Positions 44,433-53,301 of a DNA stretch of 64,000 nt are shown here, piece by piece (the stretch's first letter is position 1; every line of letters starts with the position of its first letter). A program made the position numbers and the translations under genes. Source of the stretch: Bacteriovoracaceae bacterium UBA3083 (GTDB lineage: Bacteria; Bdellovibrionota; Bacteriovoracia; Bacteriovoracales; Bacteriovoracaceae); NCBI GenBank assembly GCA_002366565.1, contig DFBJ01000012.1, positions 124,001 to 188,000 on the forward strand, in the 5' to 3' direction. The notes under the pieces were generated by a model. That model had not been told where the DNA came from, did not search any database, and saw nothing but the letters and a program-made list of their open reading frames with translations.

Positions 44433-45590
44433 TTATTTAGACTCATGAGTCGTTAGTATTTCAAGTATTTGGTCAACCATAGTGTGAGGATATGGAGTTT
44501 CTGAATAAACATCGGCTCCATGTTTATTACTTAATATGACAATCTTAATTCCAAGGTCTTTTATAACGCTAACAATGCTAAGGTAACCTGTTTCCATACC
44601 GTCATGCCATACTCTCTTATGGCCTTTCCACTTATCAACTACAAACCCATACCCGTAAGTAATATTGGGTTCAATTTTTGATTGAACTTTTGTCATCAAG
44701 TTTATTGAATCTTGTGACAGAACCTTAGAGTCATTGGAGAAGATATCTTCTAACCAAGTCATCAAGTCTGGCAAGTCAGAGTAAAGGCTATGGGAACCAA
44801 TAAAGCTCGTGGCATCTAGGCAGCAGCGCTTATGCAACTTACCTGTACCGTCTGTAATGGCGTAACCTTCGGCCATATATTTAATGTTAAACATTCTGTG
44901 ATATTGACCAATAGATTTCATCTTCAGAGGTTGGAAGAACTCTTTAGATAGATATTCGTGAAAATATTCACCGCTTACTTTTTCAACAAGAAGTGCGAGA
45001 AGCATATATCCAAAGTTAGAGTAGGCTCCTGTATCTTTTCTATTGTAGATAAAGATATCGTTACTGGTAAGCATATCGTTGACTACTGAACTTAGAATAG
45101 GAGAATACATTTCATTAGATGAATAAGGCCCGGCCTCAATATCTTTAACTATACCTGCAGTGTGATTGAGTAGTTCTCTTATTGTAAAGCTACTCCATTC
45201 CTTTTCTGAGTTAATACTTCTTTTCTTCCATGGGATATACTTTGAGTAGGAATCATCGAGAGATATCTTTTCATCTTCAACAAGTTTTAAAATTGCAGCC
45301 GCTGTAAATTGTTTACTAAGAGAAGCAATCATAAATCTAGATTTCATAGTATGTGGAACATCAAAAGAATCATTAGCAATTCCTATACTACCAGAGTAAA
45401 TAACCTTATCCTTTTTTCTAACTTCAACATTACCGTTAAAGTTTTTCTTTTTATTAAAGTCTTTTACTATTGTTTGAATCTTCTCTCTGACAGAGGAAGA
45501 GATAGGTGTATAACTGCTCGCTGGAGTGCTTGGCATATATGTCAAAAGTAGAGACAAAATTAATAATTTAAAGCAGTATATTGAGCGCAT
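44433..45590 (-). CDS. Class C beta-lactamase/esterase-like serine hydrolase
   Basis: 385 residues from the ATG at 45590, which has GGGAGAGG before it; longer in-frame starts lack a ribosome site. Signal segment at 8-25. Catalytic elements of the beta-lactamase (DUF-PF00144) fold: Ser90-x-x-Lys93 (SLSK), Tyr190-Ser-Asn (YSN), and His329-Asp-Gly (HDG). Such proteins act in the periplasm as D,D-peptidases, esterases or peptidases; substrate cannot be named. Single gene, close to but divergent from the SRAP gene. Confidence 0.9.
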   Translation of the reverse strand: MRSIYCFKLLILSLLLTYMPSTPASSYTPISSSVREKIQTIVKDFNKKKNFNGNVEVRKKDKVIYSGSIGIANDSFDVPHTMKSRFMIASLSKQFTAAAILKLVEDEKISLDDSYSKYIPWKKRSINSEKEWSSFTIRELLNHTAGIVKDIEAGPYSSNEMYSPILSSVVNDMLTSNDIFIYNRKDTGAYSNFGYMLLALLVEKVSGEYFHEYLSKEFFQPLKMKSIGQYHRMFNIKYMAEGYAITDGTGKLHKRCCLDATSFIGSHSLYSDLPDLMTWLEDIFSNDSKVLSQDSINLMTKVQSKIEPNITYGYGFVVDKWKGHKRVWHDGMETGYLSIVSVIKDLGIKIVILSNKHGADVYSETPYPHTMVDQILEILTTHESK

Positions 45591-45812
45591 TCCTCTCCCG
45601 TAATAAAAATATATGATTATATCTGCAACTTTGATGCCTATAAATAAAGGGGAATCTAATGACAAAACAGGAGGATAGAGTATTATTAATAGGTGTTTCT
45701 ATGAAGACTGTATATGCTTTTGACAGTTTTAGCTCTTTAGGTAATCTCTCTTAGTCATTGTTTTTAAGGTGAAAAAAATAGATAATAGTATTTAACAGCA
45801 AAGGATTGCTCT

Positions 45813-46544
45813 ATGTGTTTTAGCGTTCAAATTGATAAAAATATTAAGAATCTCGCCAAAAGATTTCATTCAGGAATTGATGTTAAGGCTTTTCATCACT
45901 TAAAAGATATGCGTAATTATGCTTCTTCTTTAGAGACAGAAGAGTTAAAAAATATAATGGGTCTAAAGAGAAAACCAAAAACAGAGCTTTTTAAAACTCC
46001 AGAAGAAGATGGAAGAGTCTACCCTGGATACTTTGCTCCAGTCATTACTTTAAGTAGAGAGGGAAGGTGTATCCTTCCTATGCGCTATAGGGTAAGGCCT
46101 AGCGGCTCTAGTGAAGAGATACCCTCTAAGTATAATGTTTTTAACGCTAGGATCGACTCTCTAGAAAAAAGGCAGACTTGGTCAAATCTCTTTATGAGTA
46201 ATCATGGAATATTTCCTTTTATTAAATTCTTTGAATGGGTAGAGCATCGAGGGAGAAAGGAACTTATAAACTTTTCTCCTGATGAATATGAAGTTATGTG
46301 GGCCCCATGTTTGTGGGACTTTTGGAAAAGTAAGGATGAAAATATTTTCTTTCATTCTTTTGCTCTTATTACAGATGACCCTCCTAAGGAAATAGAGGAA
46401 AGAGGTCATGACCGCTGTCCTATATTTTTAAAAGAAGATCATATTGATTCATGGTTAAACCCAAAAGGAAAAAGTAGAGAAGAGGTTTACTCTCTACTTA
46501 AGAATATACACGATCCTCACTACAGCTATGAGTGGGCGAGTTAA
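45813..46544 (+). CDS. SRAP domain protein (YedK/HMCES-type DNA crosslinker)
   Basis: 243 residues. Cys2 after the initiator Met is the residue that crosslinks abasic sites; Asn111 (NAR), Glu141 (FFEW) and His199 (GHDRCP) fit the rest of the conserved site, and the 'ITDDPPKEIEERGHDRCPI' segment is diagnostic. The N-terminus reads MCFSV instead of the common MCGRF. SRAP proteins protect abasic sites in single-stranded DNA and are often SOS-linked; here umuDC lies 1.5 kb away, which fits. AAAGGA ribosome site. Confidence 0.88.
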   Translation: MCFSVQIDKNIKNLAKRFHSGIDVKAFHHLKDMRNYASSLETEELKNIMGLKRKPKTELFKTPEEDGRVYPGYFAPVITLSREGRCILPMRYRVRPSGSSEEIPSKYNVFNARIDSLEKRQTWSNLFMSNHGIFPFIKFFEWVEHRGRKELINFSPDEYEVMWAPCLWDFWKSKDENIFFHSFALITDDPPKEIEERGHDRCPIFLKEDHIDSWLNPKGKSREEVYSLLKNIHDPHYSYEWAS

Positions 46545-46734
46545 CAATGTTCGACAAAACTGAATTTAGTTTATTGTTACTTAAAAGTATCGTATAATTA
46601 ATTTATGAAATTTACTGCAACAAGTATTATATTTTCTAGGAAAACAATCTCAGTCAATTAACTGATTAGGCCTTTCTGCGTCTAATCACCTTATTATCAG
46701 ATACAAAATCAATTTAAAATTTATGGAGGCACTT

Positions 46735-47133
46735 ATGAATGATGAAATCATCGTGACTGAAAAAGACTATTTACGCTTAAATAACCTATTTAAAGGGCTC
46801 AAAGAAGAGGAATATGAAAATCTAGAAGTTGAACTAGAGAGGGCAAAAATCGTTCTTGATAATGAACTTCCCGGTAATGTTGTGACAATGAATTCTAAAT
46901 TAGAATATGTAGAGATAAAGAGTGGTCAGAAACAGGAAATTACTATCGTTTACCCAGAAGACTCAGACCCATCTACAAATAAGATCTCTATTCTTGCCCC
47001 TCTAGCATCTGCTCTCATTGGGCTTAGTGTTGGGCAAGAGATTAACTGGATGTTTCCATCAGGCGAAATAAAGAGGCTAAAAGTAACTTCTGTAAGCTAC
47101 CAACCTGAGGCCGCGGGAGACTATAGTCTCTAG
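46735..47133 (+). CDS. rnk: Rnk/GreA-C-terminal-domain family protein
   Basis: 132 residues from the ATG at 46735, with GGAGG 5 nt upstream. The N-terminal 40 residues form a short helical pair, and the rest is the GreA/GreB C-terminal fold with 'IKSGQKQEITIVYPEDSDPS', 'ISILAPLASALIGLSVGQEI' and 'FPSGEIKRLKV', the pattern of Rnk (regulator of nucleoside diphosphate kinase), which binds RNA polymerase near the secondary channel. A hairpin TGATTAG/CTAATCA (46663-46688) lies in the leader. Confidence 0.85.
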   Translation: MNDEIIVTEKDYLRLNNLFKGLKEEEYENLEVELERAKIVLDNELPGNVVTMNSKLEYVEIKSGQKQEITIVYPEDSDPSTNKISILAPLASALIGLSVGQEINWMFPSGEIKRLKVTSVSYQPEAAGDYSL

Positions 47134-47239
47134 CTTTTACCAGAGTTGGTAAATATGTCATATTGCTGATGATGGGAGAGGACGTTTTTAGCGTTATTTT
47201 TTCACTGATAAAGAAATAGTGGGCTAGGATTAAAAAATG

Positions 47240-47271
47240 GTGGTGTATTTAAAATATGTAAAATACACCAC
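47240..47271 (-). terminator. Hairpin terminator for tpm
   Basis: An 11-bp inverted repeat (GTGGTGTATTT on one side, AAATACACCAC on the other by strand) with a 10-nt loop lies 10 nt after the tpm stop; on the minus strand it is followed by a T-run. Confidence 0.75.
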
Positions 47272-47280
47272 TCGAAAAAA

Positions 47281-47937
47281 TTAGAATTTTAAGTAATGTG
47301 CAACCATCACTCGGTGCTTGATTCCTTGTTCTAGGAGTCGTTTGCTTGTTATTTTCTTTTTTTCTTCATGAAGTAATTTGAACTCTTGTGAATAAGGTTT
47401 GTAAGCTTGTTCTATCTCATCTTTAGAAATACTAAACGGAGGCCCATGCGAATCATTTTCCAACGAGTGACCTGTTAGAAGAAGCATTTCTGTATCATCT
47501 GAACTTAATTCTTTGATCTTAGCGTAGTAGTTCTCTCTCATCTCAGGAGGAAGGGCGACATTAGATGCTCTATCGTAGATGAAATCTATTTCTGGAAGGT
47601 GAGTAGGTAAAAGTTTAAAAAGATCACCACAGAAAATAGTGATTCCCTTTGACTCAAATATTTTAAAATTTTCAGTTTGTTTCACTGAATACTCTAGACT
47701 ATTTTCGTTGAAGAACTCTAGGACTGCTTTTTCTGCAAGCTCAACCCCATAGACTTCAAAGCCAAGGTCTCGCAGATATATAAGATCAAGTGTCTTTCCA
47801 CAAAGAGTAACAAGTGCTGTCTTATTCTTTTGGATGACTTTATTATCAAAGGCCCACTTCAAAAATGTATTTGTTTCGCTCATGTGAAAACCAATATTTC
47901 TTTCATCCCAAGCTTTTTCCCAAAATTCTTTTTCCAT
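47281..47937 (-). CDS. tpm: Thiopurine S-methyltransferase (TPMT family)
   Basis: 218 residues. Starts 'MEKEFWEKAWDERNIGFH' as in bacterial TPMT, with the SAM-binding VTLCGKTLDLIYLRDLGF and GVELAEKA, then 'IDFIYDRASNVALPPEMRENY' and 'GPPFSISKDEI'. Length is right for the family. It uses SAM to methylate thiols or metalloids such as selenite and tellurite in other bacteria. GAGGA ribosome site. Monocistronic. Confidence 0.93.
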   Translation of the reverse strand: MEKEFWEKAWDERNIGFHMSETNTFLKWAFDNKVIQKNKTALVTLCGKTLDLIYLRDLGFEVYGVELAEKAVLEFFNENSLEYSVKQTENFKIFESKGITIFCGDLFKLLPTHLPEIDFIYDRASNVALPPEMRENYYAKIKELSSDDTEMLLLTGHSLENDSHGPPFSISKDEIEQAYKPYSQEFKLLHEEKKKITSKRLLEQGIKHRVMVAHYLKF

Positions 47938-48078
47938 GATTTCCTCGACTGTATTAAATTCCAGCTATTTAGCTGTATTAAGAATACTAACATACTATGA
48001 AATTACTTCACTGTAAGGCCCACATTCGAAGAGAAGAGATTATACTTACAATAATCAAAAACTATTGAAAGGTGCTAC

Positions 48079-49056
48079 ATGCAAAATATTAGCGTTTATT
48101 TAAACCAAAGAGCGAGCCATTCGAACTTTGGATATTGGAAGGAGCAAATTGATAAATCGCTCTTTCGAAGCGCTATTACATATAGAACACCAAAAGATCT
48201 AATTGAACTTCAAGAAAATTTAGAAAGAGATATCGATCAAGAGTGTGACGCTATTGTTTCAGTGGGCGGAGATGGAACAGTTAATACGTTGATTCAAAGT
48301 CTCGCAGGAAAAGAAGTCGGACTATTAGTTATGCCTGGTGGCACGGCCAATGACCTTGCTTCAGAATTAGGTCATAAGAAATCAGTAAAAAAAGTAACTC
48401 ACTTTATTAGAAATAATGAATATAAATATATCGATCTAATTAAAGTAAATGGGAACTATATGGCCACTAATGGTGGTCTAGGTATGAATGCTAGTGTTGC
48501 TTCAAATATAAATAAGATAAGAAAGTCATTTCCTATATTTAAAAAACTAATGAAGTTTAGTGGAAAGTCTATTTACTCATTTTTCATTGTAAATGAATTA
48601 ACATCAATGAAACTTCCAAGCTATAAATTCAAAGTAACATCTAAAGAATTTACTGGAGTTGTGGATTCACCACTTCTTATGATTAATAACCAACCTTGCT
48701 TAGCGAGTACTTTTAACGTCGCACCAGAAACTAGACACGATGATGGAAAGTTTAATGTGACGATATTAAAACATAAGTCTCATAAGAGCTTTATTCAATG
48801 TTGTTATAAAATGGCGATTGGAGAGTATCCATATGCCGATTCAGATATCATTTCTTTTGAAACAGACTCTATTACAATAGAGAATATGAACCCCGAAAAA
48901 GAAATTCCATTCTTTGGAGACGGAGAAGTCTTCGAAAATTCTAAAGAAAATACTCAGAAGTGGGAAGTCTCAATATGTCCTCGTTCACTAAAGGTTTACA
49001 CTCAAGATGACGAAAAGTCGCTTGTAAGTCTTTGTAACGAGGTCAATTTATCATGA
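48079..49056 (+). CDS. Diacylglycerol-kinase-like lipid kinase (first gene of a lipid operon)
   Basis: 325 residues of the DAGK/sphingosine-kinase catalytic fold: VGGDGTVNT at 62-70 is the nucleotide-binding GGDGT motif, with 'MPGGTANDLASELG' after it and 'FNVAPETRHDDGKFNVTIL' and FFGDGE in the C-terminal beta domain. It should phosphorylate a lipid hydroxyl using ATP at the inner membrane. Substrate could be DAG, a ceramide-like lipid or a novel product of the next genes. It overlaps the next gene by 4 nt (ATGA). Confidence 0.88.
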   Translation: MQNISVYLNQRASHSNFGYWKEQIDKSLFRSAITYRTPKDLIELQENLERDIDQECDAIVSVGGDGTVNTLIQSLAGKEVGLLVMPGGTANDLASELGHKKSVKKVTHFIRNNEYKYIDLIKVNGNYMATNGGLGMNASVASNINKIRKSFPIFKKLMKFSGKSIYSFFIVNELTSMKLPSYKFKVTSKEFTGVVDSPLLMINNQPCLASTFNVAPETRHDDGKFNVTILKHKSHKSFIQCCYKMAIGEYPYADSDIISFETDSITIENMNPEKEIPFFGDGEVFENSKENTQKWEVSICPRSLKVYTQDDEKSLVSLCNEVNLS

Positions 49057-50090
49057 AGCTCTTCATCACTGGAGCTACTGGATTTCTAGGTAGCGAGCTT
49101 ATCCCTAAATTAGCAGGGGATTGTGATCACCTGTATCTATTAACTAGAAAGAACTCCCTAGAAAAGGCCAAAGAAAAGTTCGCAGATTACTGTAATATCT
49201 CTTATATTATTGGGGATCTTACGAACCCCGATCTAATAGAAGGGGAGTTTGATGACTTACTTGATGAAGTCGATACAATTCTTCACATGGGTGCTTATTA
49301 CGACCTTGAAGGAACACATAAGGCTTGTTTTCAACAAAATATTCAGGGAACACTTAATCTATTATTCTTTGCAGGTCTTTGTAAAAACTTAAAGGCCCTA
49401 CACTATATAAGTACTGTTGCAGTAAGTGGAACATTTGAAGGAGAATTTTTAGAAGATAACTTCTTTCATAAAGAAGAATTTACGAATGAGTACTCAAAAA
49501 CGAAATGGGAAGCAGAAAGACTTGTAAGAGTTTGGAAGGGAAAAGCAAAGGTTAGAATATATAGACCTGGTATTATAATTGGAAACTCTGAGACTGGTAA
49601 ATTTGATAAAGTTGATGGTCCATATTATTTTTGGAAAACGCTATCAAATATGAAGTTGATTGCTCCTATAATATCAAAACTGCCATTTCTTCCAATGCCT
49701 ATAGATAAAAATGCAACTCTTCCAATTATAAGTGTAGACAATGCAGCAAGATTAATAAGAAATGGAATCTTTCTTGAAAATGATCTCGATTTAATGACCT
49801 TTCACTTAGTGGAGCACTCCTGTCCAAATGTATTTGATTTGATAAAAGAGAGCCTAGAAGAGTTTGCTATTAGTGCAGAAATAAAAGTTATTAAAACTCA
49901 TCCATTAATAGATAAGACATTTAAGACTCTAGGACTTCCAAAAGAAATTATTCACTATATGATCATTCCTGTTGATTACTCGGTAAAGAACTCTTTAATG
50001 TTTCTTGGGCTTAATGATCAACGAGGGTTTGAAAACTATAAAAGTATTATCTTTAAGAAAGCGAAAGAAGTATTTGGGGCGAAGAAATGA
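49053..50090 (+). CDS. Extended SDR, fatty-acyl reductase/epimerase-like
   Basis: 345 residues. NAD(P)-binding GATGFLG at 7-13, ILHMGA, and the active-site pair Tyr147-x-x-x-Lys151 (YSKTK), then 'RIYRPGIIIGNSETGK', the extended-SDR layout of the Male-sterility/NAD_binding_4 group. Such enzymes reduce acyl thioesters or act on lipid oxo/hydroxy groups. Embedded in a four-gene overlapping operon with lipid kinase, acyl-ACP-reductase-like and DUF3419 genes, so a lipid substrate is likely. Confidence 0.85.
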   Translation: MKLFITGATGFLGSELIPKLAGDCDHLYLLTRKNSLEKAKEKFADYCNISYIIGDLTNPDLIEGEFDDLLDEVDTILHMGAYYDLEGTHKACFQQNIQGTLNLLFFAGLCKNLKALHYISTVAVSGTFEGEFLEDNFFHKEEFTNEYSKTKWEAERLVRVWKGKAKVRIYRPGIIIGNSETGKFDKVDGPYYFWKTLSNMKLIAPIISKLPFLPMPIDKNATLPIISVDNAARLIRNGIFLENDLDLMTFHLVEHSCPNVFDLIKESLEEFAISAEIKVIKTHPLIDKTFKTLGLPKEIIHYMIIPVDYSVKNSLMFLGLNDQRGFENYKSIIFKKAKEVFGAKK

Positions 50091-52132
50091 AACAAGTAGT
50101 CTCAATTGCATTTGCTCAAGAAAATAAGAACTATGATGAAATAGTAGAGTTTAATGGTGAGACAGTTAGACTAACTCAATATTCTGTTGGTTTTGATTTT
50201 GAACTTACTGAATCATTAATCAAGAAGTATGATGGTATCTGTGATGTTATTTGTATAAGTGGAGTACCTCCAAGAATTAAAACAAAGAATGGTATTCTTG
50301 AGCATCCAGGGTCACAGCGTCTGAAATCTCTGACTAAGGTTACACCTTTAGTTGATGGACAACTTCTTAAAGATACCTATATACCATGGGCATTTAGGCA
50401 GTATTACCTTACTCATAAAAATCCATTAAAAAATAAAAAAGTCGGAATGTACACTGGCTCACTTCAGAAAGTATTAGTTGAAATTATCGAAGAACTAGAA
50501 GGTAATCTGTGTTTAGCAGATCCATATTTCTTTCTAAGACTTCCTTATAATCTTCATTCTAATGAAGGACTTGAAAAATTTCTTAAGACTCTATTTCCTA
50601 TTATGGGAAGAATGAAATTTAAACAATCTTCTTTAGCTTCATTTAAGATGGAAGATCAAAAAGTTTATAAGTGTCTTAAAGAGTTTTTTAAAAGTGATGT
50701 ATTTGTAGGCAATGAGGGAACTATACAGATTATTGATAAAGAACACTTAAGGGATAAGACAATTGTTTTAGACTTTATGGGATCTTTAATGAAGAGAAAG
50801 CTTGTTCAAGCAGGTGTAAGAGACTGCATTTCATGTATGCCAAAAGTTGTTAAGGGTAGATATGTAAATTTCTCTGTTTTAGAAGCGCTAATGCAGGCAT
50901 TTCAAGAAGACAGCCTATCTGCTGAGGATATATTGTGGTGGGTTGATGAGCTAGACTTAAAGGTTGAGCATCATCAACTAAGTGTAAAAAAGCAGAATGT
51001 TGAAGATGTATCTAAGTTTGCTTTTATTATTCATCCTCTTAGTAAGGATTACTTATTTAAACATCCACTGCTTAAAAAACTATCTCCAACTAAGAAACAC
51101 TTAGGACCTATATTAGAAAAGGCCCTAACATATACGCCAGGTTTCTATTACGGAAATATAAAAGGTATTAAGTCTGAATCTAATGGCAAATCTGTTGAGG
51201 GATTAATCTATACTGTATCTGATACTCCGAAGATGTTATTAGAACAGTCTCCAGAGAAAGTTTATAAGAAGCTTGTAGACTTATGTAAAGATGCTCATAA
51301 AGAACAGGCCGGGATAATTGGACTAGGTGCTTTTACTAAAATTGTAGGTGATGCAGGGATTAGTGTTGAACAGAGATCGCCTATTCCTGTTACGACAGGA
51401 AATTCACTTTCTGCCTGCTCTACACTTTGGGCAGCAAAGTTTGCAGTAGATAAACTTGGTCTCGTTAAAAAGAAGAGTAATATTTGGCAAGGAAAAGTAA
51501 TGGTCATTGGTGCTACAGGAGCGATAGGTTCTGTAAGTGCTAAGGTCCTTGCTTCACGGTGGAAAGAGTTAGTTCTTGTCGCTCCAAGGGCCTATAAGCT
51601 TTTAGAGCTCAAAGATGAAATATTAGAGTTAGCTCCAGATTGCAAGATCACTGTAGCAACAAACCCAGATAAAGAAATTACTGATTGTGATTTAGTTATT
51701 ACTACCACTTCAGCTAGAGGGAAGAGGATATTGGATATTGCTCTTGTAAAGCCTGGTTGTGTGATATGTGATGTTTCAAGGCCATTTGATATAAGTGAAG
51801 AAGACGCTAGCACCAGACCTGATGTTATGGTCATTGCAAGTGGTGAGGTTCAACTTCCAGGAGTTGTTAAGTCAAATGTAGACTTAGGACTTGAAGGGAA
51901 TATTGTTTACGCCTGTTTAGCAGAAACAGCACTACTCGCAATGGATGGAAAGCTTGAAAGCTTTACACTAGGTAGAAATATAAGTTTTGAAAAAGTTTTA
52001 GAAATTGATCGCATGGCGAAAGAGCATGGAGTTAGACTTTCTGCAATTATGGGCCATAATGGATTTATAAGTGATGATGAATTTTCACTCTGTAGAACAC
52101 ACGCATTAAGTAAGAGGAAAGAAGATGGTTAA
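50087..52132 (+). CDS. Acyl-ACP reductase-like protein with a 350-residue N-terminal extension
   Basis: 681 residues. The C-terminal half (from about 400) follows cyanobacterial long-chain acyl-ACP reductase: 'GLGAFTKIVG', VTTGNS at 435-440, NADP-binding IGATGAIGSVSA (475-481 core), then 'GNIVYACLAETALL' with Cys610 at the position of the catalytic Cys of that enzyme, and 'GRNISFEKVLEIDRMAKEHG'. This enzyme class turns acyl-ACP into fatty aldehyde through a Cys thioester. The first 350-400 residues show no family I recognise. Overlaps both neighbours. Confidence 0.8.
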   Translation: MKQVVSIAFAQENKNYDEIVEFNGETVRLTQYSVGFDFELTESLIKKYDGICDVICISGVPPRIKTKNGILEHPGSQRLKSLTKVTPLVDGQLLKDTYIPWAFRQYYLTHKNPLKNKKVGMYTGSLQKVLVEIIEELEGNLCLADPYFFLRLPYNLHSNEGLEKFLKTLFPIMGRMKFKQSSLASFKMEDQKVYKCLKEFFKSDVFVGNEGTIQIIDKEHLRDKTIVLDFMGSLMKRKLVQAGVRDCISCMPKVVKGRYVNFSVLEALMQAFQEDSLSAEDILWWVDELDLKVEHHQLSVKKQNVEDVSKFAFIIHPLSKDYLFKHPLLKKLSPTKKHLGPILEKALTYTPGFYYGNIKGIKSESNGKSVEGLIYTVSDTPKMLLEQSPEKVYKKLVDLCKDAHKEQAGIIGLGAFTKIVGDAGISVEQRSPIPVTTGNSLSACSTLWAAKFAVDKLGLVKKKSNIWQGKVMVIGATGAIGSVSAKVLASRWKELVLVAPRAYKLLELKDEILELAPDCKITVATNPDKEITDCDLVITTTSARGKRILDIALVKPGCVICDVSRPFDISEEDASTRPDVMVIASGEVQLPGVVKSNVDLGLEGNIVYACLAETALLAMDGKLESFTLGRNISFEKVLEIDRMAKEHGVRLSAIMGHNGFISDDEFSLCRTHALSKRKEDG

Positions 52133-53228
52133 GAAGTATTTTTCAGATTTAAACTATACACTTGGAAATGAAGATACAACCTTAGAGTATGAGCTAATCA
52201 ATCAGCTAAGACCTAAGAATATTCTCTCTATCGCTGGTTCAGGATCACGAGTAGTTCCACTTATTCATAAAGAAGCAGAGAATATTTACTGTGTAGATGT
52301 ATCTAGGCCTCAATTATTTATCACTGAGTTAAGAAAAGTAACAATTGAAACACTTTGTTTTCAGGATTACTTGGCGTTTTGGGGATTTCCTCCATACGCT
52401 GCATATGATTATGCAATTAAGCGTAGAGAAATATTTAAAAATCTTGAACTCTCTTTTGAATGTAAAGACTACTTTTTAAAAGTCTTTGGTGAAATGCAGT
52501 GGGAGTCAATTCTTTATATGGGTAAATGGGAGAGAACATTTGCAGTTTTTGCAAAAGTAGTACAAAAGTTCTTTGGAAAAGAATTTGATCAGCTTTTTAA
52601 ATTTCATAATCTTTCGGATCAGATTCATTATTATAACAATCAATTCCCTATGAAGAAGTGGAAAACGTTACTCTTTATTTTAGGAAATAAGAGCGTTTTC
52701 AATGCACTACTTTATAAGGGTGATTTCATAAAAAAGAATCAGCCTGGAACTCATTTTAATTATTACTTCAATGCTTATGAAAGTTTAATCACACACTCTT
52801 TAGCGAGAGAGAGTTTCTTTATGAATCTATGCTTTTTTGGAAAGCTTGGGCATGAGGATTCAAATACAATTGAAGCTAAAGAAGAATGTTTCAATCAGAT
52901 GAAAGAAGGTATTGCTAAGGGAGCAAATATCTCTTATGTGAACTCTGATCTTCTAACTGCAGCAAAGTCTGTACCAGAGGGAAGCTTAGACTTTATCAGC
53001 TTAAGTGATGTTCCAAGTTACTTTGGTGGAGACCTTGAGAGAGACTATATGCAAGATTTAAGGCCTTCCTTAAAGAAAGGTGCGATTGTTGTTCTTAGAA
53101 GTTACTTAAGAGTGCCTGAAAGTAATCTTGAGGGTTTTGTAGATATCACACCTAAGTACGGTGAAATCATAGCAAAAGAAAAAGTTCAAATGTATATGGT
53201 TCAGGTCTTTGAATACGTTGGTGAATAG
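52125..53228 (+). CDS. DUF3419/BtaA-like SAM:lipid aminocarboxypropyl transferase
   Basis: 367 residues. Begins YTLGNEDTTLEYELI, then the SAM-site-like 'ILSIAGSGSRVVPLIHKEA' and YCVDVSRPQLFITELR, matching the DUF3419 family whose best-known member BtaA transfers the 3-amino-3-carboxypropyl group of SAM to diacylglycerol in betaine-lipid synthesis. C-terminal 'SLDFISLSDVPSYFGG' is the conserved 'LSD' segment. No BtaB-type N-methyltransferase is adjacent, so the product may be the unmethylated homoserine lipid or something else. Start overlaps the previous stop by 8 nt. Confidence 0.78.
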   Translation: MVKKYFSDLNYTLGNEDTTLEYELINQLRPKNILSIAGSGSRVVPLIHKEAENIYCVDVSRPQLFITELRKVTIETLCFQDYLAFWGFPPYAAYDYAIKRREIFKNLELSFECKDYFLKVFGEMQWESILYMGKWERTFAVFAKVVQKFFGKEFDQLFKFHNLSDQIHYYNNQFPMKKWKTLLFILGNKSVFNALLYKGDFIKKNQPGTHFNYYFNAYESLITHSLARESFFMNLCFFGKLGHEDSNTIEAKEECFNQMKEGIAKGANISYVNSDLLTAAKSVPEGSLDFISLSDVPSYFGGDLERDYMQDLRPSLKKGAIVVLRSYLRVPESNLEGFVDITPKYGEIIAKEKVQMYMVQVFEYVGE

Positions 53229-53240
53229 TTATGAAATACT

Positions 53241-53260
53241 AACACTTTAAAGTGTTTTCT
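53241..53260 (+). terminator. Short hairpin terminator
   Basis: AACACTTT/AAAGTGTT is a perfect 16-bp palindrome followed by TTCTT, directly after the lipid operon; the loop must open to about four to six bases. Weak but well placed. Confidence 0.5.
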
Positions 53261-53301
53261 TAGATGCTCTTCTTTTAATATATTAATTAGGAGAGCTTCA
53301 T

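Noticed and set aside
44443..44454. GACTCATGAGTC palindrome at the end of the serine hydrolase gene
   Set aside because: Lies within coding sequence with no loop or T-run; a coincidental codon pattern is more likely than a terminator.
45701..45754. 17-codon frame in the spacer before the SRAP gene
   Set aside because: Too short, no good ribosome site and no conserved context; the nearby AGGAGG is 30 nt away.
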